Positions 43,712 to 51,319 of a DNA stretch of 64,000 nt are shown piece after piece. The stretch covers positions 248,001-312,000 of the forward strand of contig CAWCIP010000005.1 in NCBI GenBank assembly GCA_963795665.1, given 5' to 3'. The position numbers were made by a program, and so were the translations under genes. The notes under the pieces were generated by a model. The model was given only the letters and a program-made list of their open reading frames with translations. It did no database searches and was not told where the DNA came from. The DNA comes from DASUPK01 sp963795665. GTDB lineage: Bacteria; Actinomycetota; Thermoleophilia; Solirubrobacterales; 70-9. Each line of letters starts with the position of its first letter. Position 1 is the stretch's first letter.

Positions 43712-44310
43712 GCGCCCAACTCTATTGGGGTCCCGGCCGGCCCGAGGTTGAGCACGCGCGTGGGCCCGACTTCGCTCTCGGCGCCCCAGGACTCGTGGAT
43801 GTGCCCGCAGACCGCGAGTGGCGGGCGCTTGGCCTCGATTGCCTCGAGGATCGCCTGGCTACCGAGGTGATCGCCGGCGCTCGAGGTGTCGCAGTAGCCC
43901 TTCGGCGGAGAGTGGACGACCAGCACCGCGCCCTCTGGACACCCGCGAGCTTCTCGGCCGCCTGGTCCTCGTCGAGGTCGAAGCTCCAATCCCAGGGGGT
44001 GATCGGGATCCCGGCGCCGAGCCCGAAGAACTGGCGTTCCGTCGATCTCGGTGGACTCACCGTGGAGCACGGTCGCCGCATCCCACCCGTCGCAGGCGGC
44101 GCGCAGGGCGTCCTCGGTCTCGTTGTTCCCGGGGACGAGAACGGTGGGCGTCGTGATGGCGCTGAGCGCTCCGATCGCCTCCTCGAGTCCCTCGTGAACC
44201 GAGGCGAAGTCGCCGGCCGCAATCAGGACGTCGGCGTCCGAGGAGCGTTCGACCAGCCGCGCAGCCTGGTCCAGGTCGCGATGCAGGTCGCTGAAGGCGA
44301 GGATCCTCAT
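43708..44310 (-). CDS. metallophosphoesterase with a compensated internal frameshift
   Basis: 200 aa. Calcineurin-like motifs: ILAFSDLHRDLDQA (D/H metal ligands), VLIAAGDFASVHEG, VLVPGNNETED, VLVVHSPPKGYCD and AVCGHIHESWG. Between about residues 93 and 122 the annotated frame reads an Arg-rich string (VLRARRRDPDHPLGLELRPR); the frame one base over gives FFGLGAGIPITPWDWSFDLD, typical of the family. An extra base near 44031 and a missing base near 43941 thus swap about 30 residues and then restore the frame. The likely native enzyme is a cytoplasmic phosphodiesterase of about 200 aa. Confidence 0.83.
   Translation of the reverse strand: MRILAFSDLHRDLDQAARLVERSSDADVLIAAGDFASVHEGLEEAIGALSAITTPTVLVPGNNETEDALRAACDGWDAATVLHGESTEIDGTPVLRARRRDPDHPLGLELRPRRGPGGREARGCPEGAVLVVHSPPKGYCDTSSAGDHLGSQAILEAIEAKRPPLAVCGHIHESWGAESEVGPTRVLNLGPAGTPIELGA
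43719..43724 (-). promoter_or_regulatory. -10 box (TAGAGT) 7 nt before GTG 43711
   Basis: TAGAGT-TGGGCGC-GTG on the minus strand. It lies inside the 3' end of the metallophosphoesterase gene. Confidence 0.5.
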
Positions 44311-44384
44311 GGTCCGGAGTCTGCCATCGGCCGCCGGGCGGCGGAGTTTTGGTGCCGCGCAGGCGGGGGATCATCGGGGAGCAC

Positions 44385-44726
44385 ATGACTACGACGCCGG
44401 AAGCGGAGTCGCCGGACGCACTCGTTCCGGTCGAGGCCCCCGAGGTTCCCGCCGGGGAGCCGAAACCGGCTCACGGCACTTTCTCCGGAATGAGCTTTGG
44501 GCTGGTGGTCCTGGTCGCCCTGCTGCTGATCGCGCTGGCCATCTTCTCCTCCCCGCTCCTGGCGGTGATCATCCTCTGCATCGCCGCGGTCTTCCTGCTG
44601 ATCGGGATGTCCGCATTGCGCCAGCGCTCGGAGCGCCAGGATCAGAGGCAGGGTGGCTCGCCGGACACCGGCGCGCCAGGGCCCGGAGGCCGCCGGCGCG
44701 GGGCGTCCGCGTCCTACGAGGGGTAG
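44385..44726 (+). CDS. small membrane protein, two helices, unknown
   Basis: 113 aa from ATG 44385, with GGGGAGC 4 nt upstream. An acidic, Pro-rich N-terminus (SPDALVPVEAPEVPAGEPKP) precedes a long hydrophobic block (SFGLVVLVALLLIALAIFSS, then PLLAVIILCIAAVFLLIGM) that can form two helices, followed by a basic, Gly-rich tail (SERQDQRQGG, GRRRGASAS). No family recognised. It is divergent from the metallophosphoesterase. Confidence 0.65.
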   Translation: MTTTPEAESPDALVPVEAPEVPAGEPKPAHGTFSGMSFGLVVLVALLLIALAIFSSPLLAVIILCIAAVFLLIGMSALRQRSERQDQRQGGSPDTGAPGPGGRRRGASASYEG

Positions 44727-44742
44727 GCGTCGCGCCGCGTAG

Positions 44743-44874
44743 TCAGGCGGAGGCGCGAAGCCGTGGCCAGATCAGCAGGACGAGACCGATCAGAATGCAC
44801 GCCAGGCCGAGCCCGTAGTTGACGAGCACGGCCAGGAGGATCCCGATCACGATGAGCAGTAGCGATAGCTGCAT
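44743..44874 (-). CDS. 43-aa two-helix membrane peptide
   Basis: A short open frame from ATG 44874 encodes MQLSLLLIVIGILLAVLVNY and GLGLACILIGLVLLIWPRLR, then ASA-stop. Two hydrophobic helices are separated by a VNYGLG turn, with basic residues at the C-terminus (positive-inside). GGGGA lies 2-6 nt upstream. Codons are GC-ending as in real genes here. It resembles widespread tiny conserved membrane proteins of unknown role. It lies convergent to the 113-aa membrane protein and divergent from the DUF1360 gene. Confidence 0.6.
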   Translation of the reverse strand: MQLSLLLIVIGILLAVLVNYGLGLACILIGLVLLIWPRLRASA

Positions 44875-44945
44875 GTCCCCAGCGATACCCCGCCCGATGG
44901 CCTCGAAACGGTTCACTCCTCCACGGCCGGGGTATTAGCCGTCCG

Positions 44946-45512
44946 ATGGAAGCCGCCGCTAGAGACCGCTCGGACGGGGCGGAGACCCCCGGGCAGGTGG
45001 CCGAGAAGGCCAAGCAGAAGGCAGCCGAGATCAAGCGCGAATACGCGCACGGCGAGGACAAGCCGCTCGGCTCTCACCTGATCCTGGTCGTGGTCTACAA
45101 CGCCCTCGCCGCCCTCTTCCTCGCGGCTCGCGTCAGGGCCGGCAAGGGCTTCCCGAAGCGGATCTCCGCAGGCGATGTGCTCCTCGCGGGCGTCGCGACG
45201 CACAAGCTGAGCCGGCTGATCGCGAAGGACCGGGTGACGTCTCCGCTTCGCGCACCGTTCACCGAGTTCGAGGGGGAAGGCGGGCCCGGCGAGGTCGAGG
45301 AGAAGCCGCGGCAGGCCGGCGGAATGCGCCAGGCCATCGGCGAGCTTCTGGTCTGCCCGTTCTGCCTCGCGCAGTGGATCGCGACAGCGACGCTCGCGGG
45401 CTTCGCGACGTTGCCGCGGGCGACTCGCTTCATCTGCTCGATCTTCGCCGCGGTGACGATCTCGGACTTCCTGCAGATCGCCTACAAGGGCTCGGAGGAG
45501 AAGCTCCTCTAG
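44946..45512 (+). CDS. DUF1360-family membrane protein
   Basis: 188 aa. A charged N-terminal helix (VAEKAKQKAAEIKREYAHGE) precedes the DUF1360 core: LILVVVYNALAALFLAARV, DVLLAGVATHKLSRLIAKDRVTSPLRAPFTEFE, GELLVCPFCLAQWIATATLAG and AVTISDFLQIAYKG. The KDRVTSPLRAPFT and LLVCPFCxxQW blocks are diagnostic. The family is found in sporulation and cell-envelope contexts; the molecular function is unknown. Two membrane passes flank the CPFC pair. Confidence 0.88.
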   Translation: MEAAARDRSDGAETPGQVAEKAKQKAAEIKREYAHGEDKPLGSHLILVVVYNALAALFLAARVRAGKGFPKRISAGDVLLAGVATHKLSRLIAKDRVTSPLRAPFTEFEGEGGPGEVEEKPRQAGGMRQAIGELLVCPFCLAQWIATATLAGFATLPRATRFICSIFAAVTISDFLQIAYKGSEEKLL

Positions 45513-45586
45513 GGCCCTTGTCCGCGGATCCGCGGCGCAGTTTGGTTCGATTTCCGCTCGGGTAGCCACTCGGCGCGCGCCTCAGG

Positions 45587-45634
45587 GCGGCGGCGTGGTC
45601 GAGTGAGAAAGCGGCGGCGTGGTCGAGTGAGAAA
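45587..45634 (+). repeat. perfect 24-bp tandem duplication at the ctaC start
   Basis: Two head-to-tail copies of a 24-nt unit beginning GCGGCGGCGTGG and ending GTGAGAAA (45587-45610 and 45611-45634). Each copy contains a GTG-AGA-AAG start-like triplet, so the gene has two equivalent in-frame GTG starts (45603, 45627). A multiple of three keeps the frame. Confidence 0.9.
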
Positions 45635-46664
45635 GCCAGTCACATCGAAGCGGGGCGAGTGGTTTCGGCGATGGACGCTGCTCGTATTCGCAGGACTTGG
45701 CGTGGCGCTCTCGGGGTGCGGGAAGCAATCGACGCTCGACCCGCACAGTCCGCCCTCGCACGACATCCGGACTCTGTTCTGGTGGCTGGTCGGCATCGCC
45801 TCGATCTTCTTCTTCGGCGCCGTCGGGATGCTGGTCCTGGCGTGGCTGCGGCGCTCCGAGCCCGGCCTGCCGTTCGTCAAGGGAAAGGACGGCGGCCGTC
45901 TCGAGACCAAGCTGGTCGTGATCTTCGGCATGGCGATACCCGTCGTCGTGCTCGTGGCGGTCTTCTTCGTCTCGAACGTCTACGTGATCGGCAAGACCGA
46001 GCCGCCGAGCATCGGCTCGACCTCCATGTCGATCGAGGTGACCGGACATCAATGGTGGTGGGAGGCGCACTACCCGGGAACGACCGCCATCACCGCCAAT
46101 GAGATCCATATCCCCGCCCGGACCCGGATCAACCTGATCGGCAACACCGACGACGTGATCCACTCGTTCTGGGTCCCCGCCCTCAACCGGAAGATCGACC
46201 TGATCCCCGGCCGCAATAACCGGATGCTCCTCTACGCCGATGCGCCGGGGGTCTACCGGGGTCAGTGCGCGGAGTTCTGCGGACTGCAGCACGCCCACAT
46301 GGCGTTCGAGGTGATCGCGCAGCAGCCGGCCGCGTACCAGGCCTGGCTCCGGAACATGGCGAGCGAGGCGCGGCCGCCGGCCACGCCGGCCGAGCGGTCA
46401 GGTCAGCAGCAGTTCATGGCCGACCAGTGCGCAAGCTGTCACACCATCCGCGGCACCCCCGCCCGGGGTGAGATCGGCCCCGACCTCACCCATCTGGCGA
46501 GCCGCTCGACGATCGCCGCGCTGACCATCACCAACGACCGGCCTGGGCTGAGGAGCTGGATCCGCGATCCGCAGCACGCGAAGCCGGGGAACCGGATGCC
46601 GCAGCTCAACCTCACGCCGCAGCAGATCGACGCGATCGTCACCTACCTGCGGAGCCTCGGCTAG
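45603..46664 (+). CDS. ctaC: cytochrome c oxidase subunit II with fused cytochrome c (caa3 type)
   Basis: 353 aa from GTG 45603 (or 345 from GTG 45627). Lipoprotein signal WTLLVFAGLGVALSGC with lipobox Cys39. Two membrane helices (DIRTLFWWLVGIASIFFFGA; LVVIFGMAIPVVVLVAVFF) precede the cupredoxin domain with the CuA ligands H187, C222, C226, H230 and M233 (RGQCAEFCGLQHAHM). A C-terminal class I cytochrome c has CASCH (276-280) and a Met ligand in GNRMPQ. It accepts electrons from cytochrome c domains and passes them via CuA to subunit I. First gene of the respiratory cluster. Confidence 0.95.
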   Translation: MRKRRRGRVRKPVTSKRGEWFRRWTLLVFAGLGVALSGCGKQSTLDPHSPPSHDIRTLFWWLVGIASIFFFGAVGMLVLAWLRRSEPGLPFVKGKDGGRLETKLVVIFGMAIPVVVLVAVFFVSNVYVIGKTEPPSIGSTSMSIEVTGHQWWWEAHYPGTTAITANEIHIPARTRINLIGNTDDVIHSFWVPALNRKIDLIPGRNNRMLLYADAPGVYRGQCAEFCGLQHAHMAFEVIAQQPAAYQAWLRNMASEARPPATPAERSGQQQFMADQCASCHTIRGTPARGEIGPDLTHLASRSTIAALTITNDRPGLRSWIRDPQHAKPGNRMPQLNLTPQQIDAIVTYLRSLG

Positions 46665-46667
46665 CCG

Positions 46668-48572
46668 ATGGAGGCCGCCGCACAACCGGTCGCCGGCGAG
46701 AGGGTCGACCGCCTGGAGCGCATCTGGCGCGAGCGCTCGGGCCTGGTCGGCTGGCTCACGACCACCGACCACAAGCGGATCGGGATCCTCTACTTCTTCA
46801 CGGCGCTCGCCTTCTTCGGGGCGGGTGGGATCGAGGCGCTGCTGATCCGCACCCAGCTGGCGGGTCCCAACGGGACGGTCCTCAGCCCGAACGCGTTCAA
46901 CCAGGCGATGACGATGCACGGGGTCACGATGATCTTCCTGTTCGTGATCCCGATGTCCACCGGGGCCTTCGGGAACTATCTGCTGCCGTTGATGATCGGC
47001 GCGCGGGACATGGCCTTCCCGCGCCTCAACGCCCTCTCGTACTGGATCTATCTCTGCTCGGGGATCTTCATCTACATCGGGCTGGCGTCAGGACACGCTC
47101 CGAGCGCCGGCTGGTTCGACTACGTCCCGCTCGCCTCGAAGACCTACAGCCCTGGGCCGGGAATCGACTTCTACGCGCTCGGCCTGATCTTCAACGCGAT
47201 CTCGACCACCGCGGCGGCGATCAACTTCATCGTGACCATCTTCAACCTCCGGGCGCCGGGGATGTCGCTCAACCGGATGCCGCTCTTCTGCTTCGCGTTC
47301 CTGGCGGTCTCCTTTGCGCTGGTCTTCGCTCTGCCGCCGCTGACCTGCGCCCTGCTCATGCTCGAGCTCCAGCGGATGCTGGGCTTCCATTTCTACGACG
47401 TGGCGGCGGGGGGTGATCCGATCCTCTGGCAGAACCTCTTCTGGATCTTCGGCCACCCCGAGGTCTACATCATCATCCTGCCGGCCTTCGGGATCGCCAC
47501 GGCGATCATCCCCACCTTCGTCCGCCGGCGGATGGTGGCCTTCCCGCTGGTCGCTCTCGCCGAGATCCTGGTCGCCTTCATTGGCTTCGGCGTGTGGGTT
47601 CACCACATGTTCAGCGTCGGCTTATCGACGGCGACGACCGTCTACTTCGCCGCGGCGAGCCTGATCATCGTCATACCGAGCGGGATACAGCTCTTCGCCT
47701 GGATCATGACGATCGTCACCGGGACGCCGCGCTTCAAGACGCCGTTGCTCTGGATCCTCGGCTTCATCGTCCTGTTCATGCTCGGCGGCCTCTCGGGCGT
47801 GATGTTCGCCGCGATCCCGGTCGACCAGCAGCTCACCGACACCTACTTCGTGGTGGCTCACTTCCACTACGTGATCTTCGGCGCGGCCGTCTTCCCGATC
47901 CTCGGCGGCATGTACTACTGGTTCCCGAAGGTCACCGGGCGGATGTACTACGAGCGCTGGGGGCAGGCGAGCTTCTGGACGACCTTCGCCGGGATGAACC
48001 TGACCTTCTTCCCGATGCACGTCGTCGGGCTGCTCGGGATGCCGCGCCGGAACTACACCTACTCGAGCGGGCTGGGGTGGAGCGGCCTCAACCTGATCGA
48101 GACGCTCGGCGCCTACCTGCTCGCCATCGGCCTGTTGATGGTGGTGGTCAATCTGGCGGTCAGCTTCTTCAAGGGGGAGATCGCGGGCAATGACCCGTTC
48201 GGAGGGGACACGCTCGAGTGGTCCACGACCTCACCTCCGCCGGAATACAACTTCCCGGTCATCCCGAAGGTCTCGAGCCCGTACGCGATGTGGGACCGGG
48301 AGGACAGGGAGGAGGACGCGCGCAACCTCGAGAGGGGGCGAAGGGTCCTGGAGCGAGGACACGAGACGCCCTCGAGCACGGCCGTGGATGCCCATGCGGA
48401 CGAGGTGCTGAGGATGCCGTCCGATTCGATCTGGCCGCCGGTGCTCGCCGTCGCGATGTCGGGGATCTTCGCCTTCCTGCTGCTCAAGCTCTGGATCGTC
48501 GCCGGTGTCTTCCTGCTCGCCTGCCTCTGCGTGCTGGCGGCCTGGCACGGGAAGGAGCCCCAGAGAGCATGA
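46668..48572 (+). CDS. ctaD: cytochrome c oxidase subunit I with C-terminal extension
   Basis: 634 aa, 3 nt after ctaC. Heme-copper core: TMHGVTMIFLFVIPMSTGAFGNYLLP (heme a His in MHG), FWIFGHPEVYIIILPAFG (CuB His240s, Tyr cross-link in HPEVY), FIGFGVWVHHMFSVG (the HH pair) and DTYFVVAHFHYVIFG (heme a and a3 His). The K- and D-channel motifs lie in the usual helices. The last about 90 residues add a linker and two further helices (WPPVLAVAMSGIFAFLLL, WIVAGVFLLACLCVLAAW) not in the core and resembling a fused subunit IV. Proton pumping is expected. Confidence 0.95.
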   Translation: MEAAAQPVAGERVDRLERIWRERSGLVGWLTTTDHKRIGILYFFTALAFFGAGGIEALLIRTQLAGPNGTVLSPNAFNQAMTMHGVTMIFLFVIPMSTGAFGNYLLPLMIGARDMAFPRLNALSYWIYLCSGIFIYIGLASGHAPSAGWFDYVPLASKTYSPGPGIDFYALGLIFNAISTTAAAINFIVTIFNLRAPGMSLNRMPLFCFAFLAVSFALVFALPPLTCALLMLELQRMLGFHFYDVAAGGDPILWQNLFWIFGHPEVYIIILPAFGIATAIIPTFVRRRMVAFPLVALAEILVAFIGFGVWVHHMFSVGLSTATTVYFAAASLIIVIPSGIQLFAWIMTIVTGTPRFKTPLLWILGFIVLFMLGGLSGVMFAAIPVDQQLTDTYFVVAHFHYVIFGAAVFPILGGMYYWFPKVTGRMYYERWGQASFWTTFAGMNLTFFPMHVVGLLGMPRRNYTYSSGLGWSGLNLIETLGAYLLAIGLLMVVVNLAVSFFKGEIAGNDPFGGDTLEWSTTSPPPEYNFPVIPKVSSPYAMWDREDREEDARNLERGRRVLERGHETPSSTAVDAHADEVLRMPSDSIWPPVLAVAMSGIFAFLLLKLWIVAGVFLLACLCVLAAWHGKEPQRA

Positions 48573-49132
48573 GCGAACGGCGCACTCTGCCGCGCGGGAT
48601 CTGGGCGATCGCCCTGGTGATCGCCACGGAGTTCACGCTCTTCGCATCGCTGATCGCGACCTACTTCTACCTGCGCTTCCGGGCCGACGAGTGGCCACCA
48701 CCGGGGATCCCGAAGCCGTCGGTCACGTTGCCCCTCGTCTTCACGGGGATGCTCGTCGCCTCGACGATCCCGATGGCGGCGGCCGTGAGAGCCGCCGGGG
48801 CGGCGCGGCGCCGTCTCGCCTGGTGGCTGGTCGCCGCGGCGACCGCGATCCAAGCCACCTATCTCGGCCTGCAGATCAACCTCTTCGTCGACGACTACCA
48901 CCGCTTCACGCCGAGCTCGGGCGCATACGGGTCCATCTACTTCACCGTCCTCGGGATCCACCACGCTCACGTCGCCGTCGGCCTCGTGCTCGACGCATGG
49001 CTCCTCGGCGCCCTGGCGTTCGGCCTGACGAGCTACCGGCTGATCGGGCTCCGGGTCGCCGCCTACTACACGTACTTCGTCGCCGCGATGGGCGTGGCGG
49101 TTGTGTTCACCCAGCTCTATCCGTCGCTATGA
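48569..49132 (+). CDS. ctaE: cytochrome c oxidase subunit III
   Basis: 187 aa from ATG 48569, ATGA overlap with ctaD. IWAIALVIATEFTLFASLIATYFYLRFR carries the conserved Glu of the first helix pair. TFPLV-like helices follow (VTLPLVFTGMLVASTIPMAAA, WWLVAAATAIQATYLGLQI), then FTPSSGAYGSIYFTVLGIHHAHVAVGL with the family H-x-x-H motif, and a last helix VAAYYTYFVAAMGVAVVF. Five helices, the short actinobacterial form. Confidence 0.9.
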   Translation: MSERRTLPRGIWAIALVIATEFTLFASLIATYFYLRFRADEWPPPGIPKPSVTLPLVFTGMLVASTIPMAAAVRAAGAARRRLAWWLVAAATAIQATYLGLQINLFVDDYHRFTPSSGAYGSIYFTVLGIHHAHVAVGLVLDAWLLGALAFGLTSYRLIGLRVAAYYTYFVAAMGVAVVFTQLYPSL

Positions 49133-49512
49133 AGGTCGGCGTTCCCAGATCGCCGGTCTCGCCGCTGCTCTGGTTCTCGGTGCTCGGGGCGCCCGCAGCC
49201 TGGGCCGCCCAGTTCGGAATCTCCTACTGGGTGACGCAGGCGAAGTGCAGCGTCGCGGGTGCCCACTGGGGAATCTCGATCGACGTCTGGGCGGTCGTCC
49301 TGACCGTCCTGGCGGTGGCGATGGCCCTCGGCGCCGGCTACGTCGCGGTGGCGCTCTTCCGCGCCACCGAGGGCGCCGATCTCGATGCCGATCCGCCGAG
49401 CGGCCGGACGCGCTTCTTCGCGGCGGTCGGGCTGGCGGTCACGCCGATCTTCCTGGCGATCATCCTGCTCAACGGGATCGGAGTGCTGGCCCACGGCTGC
49501 GGGCAGTCATGA
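49129..49512 (+). CDS. small membrane protein of the respiratory cluster, unknown
   Basis: 127 aa from ATG 49129, ATGA overlaps on both sides, so it is made together with ctaE and qcrC. Three hydrophobic helices: SPLLWFSVLGAPAAWAAQFG, IDVWAVVLTVLAVAMALGAG and FAAVGLAVTPIFLAIILLNG. Cysteines in QAKCSVAG and AHGCG lie outside the helices. Its position between oxidase subunit III and the bc complex suggests an accessory or assembly subunit of a bc-caa3 supercomplex; this is inference, and no named family is recognised. Confidence 0.7.
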   Translation: MKVGVPRSPVSPLLWFSVLGAPAAWAAQFGISYWVTQAKCSVAGAHWGISIDVWAVVLTVLAVAMALGAGYVAVALFRATEGADLDADPPSGRTRFFAAVGLAVTPIFLAIILLNGIGVLAHGCGQS

Positions 49513-50306
49513 GGACGCGCCGGCTGATCCTCGCGGTCCCCGCCCTGGCGATGCTCGCCTTCGCGATCGTCGCCTACGCCCAGCCTCCGAGCGGGATCGT
49601 TCATCCACCGAACGAAGCGAGCCGCGCGCCCCTCGAGCTCGGCTCGGAGCTCTACGCCGCCAATTGCGCCAGCTGCCACGGCATCGACGGCCGCGGGGTC
49701 AGCACCTCGAACCCCGTTCAGGGCGCGGGCAACGTGCAGGGCGCGGGCCCCGATCTGCAGGGAGCGGGGGCCCAGGCCGCGGACTTCTACCTGCGCACCG
49801 GGCGCATGCCGATCTCGCATCCCGGCGAGGAGCCGGAGCGCTCGCGCCCCTCGTTCAGCGACCGCGAGATCACCGCGCTCACGCGGTACATCGCCTCGCT
49901 GGGCGATGGCCCGCCGATCCCACACCCGCGCCCGAACACGGGTGACGTCTCGCGCGGGATGGAGCTGTTCACGGACCACTGCGCCGGCTGCCACCAGATC
50001 GCGGGCCAAGGTGGATACGTGACCGACGCGCGGGTGCCGGTGCTCCAGCACGCCTCCCCCGCCCAGATCGCCGAGGCGGTCCGGATCGGTCCCTACCTGA
50101 TGCCGAGCTTCTCACGGCGCGCGATCAACGACCGCCAGCTCAACTCGCTCATCTCCTACATACAGACCACCAAGCACCCAACCGATCCGGGTGGGCTCGG
50201 CATCGGGCACATCGGGCCGGTGCCTGAGGGCATCGCCGCATGGCTCGTCGCGGCGGTGGTCCTGGTCGGCATCTGCCTGCTGATCGGAGAGCGGGTGAGA
50301 GCGTGA
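49509..50306 (+). CDS. qcrC: diheme cytochrome c (QcrC-like)
   Basis: 265 aa from ATG 49509. An N-terminal signal-anchor (LILAVPALAMLAFAIVAYA), two class I cytochrome c domains with CASCH and CAGCH, Met ligands in GRMPIS and LMPSF, and a C-terminal helix GIAAWLVAAVVLVGICLLIG. This is the layout of the actinobacterial QcrC that replaces soluble cytochrome c between the bc complex and the oxidase. Domain 1 is followed by a Gly-rich loop (VQGAGNVQGAGPDLQGAGAQ). Confidence 0.93.
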   Translation: MRTRRLILAVPALAMLAFAIVAYAQPPSGIVHPPNEASRAPLELGSELYAANCASCHGIDGRGVSTSNPVQGAGNVQGAGPDLQGAGAQAADFYLRTGRMPISHPGEEPERSRPSFSDREITALTRYIASLGDGPPIPHPRPNTGDVSRGMELFTDHCAGCHQIAGQGGYVTDARVPVLQHASPAQIAEAVRIGPYLMPSFSRRAINDRQLNSLISYIQTTKHPTDPGGLGIGHIGPVPEGIAAWLVAAVVLVGICLLIGERVRA

Positions 50307-51319
50307 AGGTGCTGAGGCTCCTACGAGCGCTGCTTCGCGCCCTGGCGCGAATCCCGAAGCTGGCCTTCGTCGTCCTGCTCGGCTTCCTGCGCTCGCTCCG
50401 CCGCCCGGAGCGCGAGCGGATCGTGCCGGAGCGCGACGGCAGCGCGCGGGCGGAATGGGCGGTGATCCTGCTACTCCTCGGCGCCGGGGCGGCGGGGGTC
50501 ACCTTCTTCATCCTCTACGCGGCGGACGTGCGCAGCACCCAGTACCTGGGGCTGGCCATCGGCGCCTGTCTCAGCCTGATCGCGGCCGCGCTGATCGTCG
50601 CCGGCAAGCAGCTGATCCCGACCGAGCACCTGGAGGAGAGCTATCCGGCTGAGGCCAAGGCGGACGAGGAGGAGCTCCTCCAGGTCGCGCACGAGAGCGC
50701 CACCGGGATAACCCGCCGCCGGCTGATCGCCGCCGCGGGCGCCGCAGCGGCGGGAGGGCTCGGCCTGTCCCTGGTCGCACCCGCGGCATCGCTGGGTCCC
50801 TTCCTCGACACGGAGTCCCTCTACGACTCCCCGTGGCGGCCGGGCAGGCGGCTCGTGGACGACCGCGGCCGCCCATATCTCGCTGACGACATCGAGCAGG
50901 GGTCGTTCTACACCGCGTATCCACAGGGGGCGTCCGAGGAGGAGCTCGGCTCGCCCCTGGTGGTGGTGCGGCTCGATCCCAGCGACCTCCACCTGCCGGA
51001 CGGCCGCGGCGACTGGGCCCCCGAGGGAATCCTGGCCTACTCGAAGATCTGCACTCACGCGGGCTGCGCCGTGGGCCTCTACCGGAACCCGCTCTTCCCG
51101 GAGGCCGAGTCGAGGCCCGCCCTGGTCTGCCCCTGTCACTACTCGACCTTCGACCCGGCCGACGGCGGCAGCGTCATCTTCGGGCCGGCCGGCCGCAAGC
51201 TACCGCAGCTCCCACTCGAGATCGGCTCCGATCGCGGACTGCGGGCGGCCGGGAACTACTCCGGCCCGGTGGGCCCGTCCTTCTGGGGCGTCAGAACCAG
51301 GGGGCCGAGCTCGTCGTGA
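50303..51319 (+). CDS. qcrA: Rieske iron-sulfur subunit of the bc complex
   Basis: 338 aa from GTG 50303. Three membrane helices: an N-terminal pair (about 70-90 and 100-120: EWAVILLLLGAGAAGVTFFI; LGLAIGACLSLIAAALIVAG) and a twin-Arg-type third (GITRRRLIAAAGAAAAGG). The Rieske cluster has YSKICTHAGCAVGLY and PCHYSTFDPADGG (CTHAGC ... CPCHYS; two Cys, two His). The actinobacterial QcrA has three helices where proteobacterial Rieske has one, matching this gene. Confidence 0.94.
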   Translation: MKVLRLLRALLRALARIPKLAFVVLLGFLRSLRRPERERIVPERDGSARAEWAVILLLLGAGAAGVTFFILYAADVRSTQYLGLAIGACLSLIAAALIVAGKQLIPTEHLEESYPAEAKADEEELLQVAHESATGITRRRLIAAAGAAAAGGLGLSLVAPAASLGPFLDTESLYDSPWRPGRRLVDDRGRPYLADDIEQGSFYTAYPQGASEEELGSPLVVVRLDPSDLHLPDGRGDWAPEGILAYSKICTHAGCAVGLYRNPLFPEAESRPALVCPCHYSTFDPADGGSVIFGPAGRKLPQLPLEIGSDRGLRAAGNYSGPVGPSFWGVRTRGPSSS

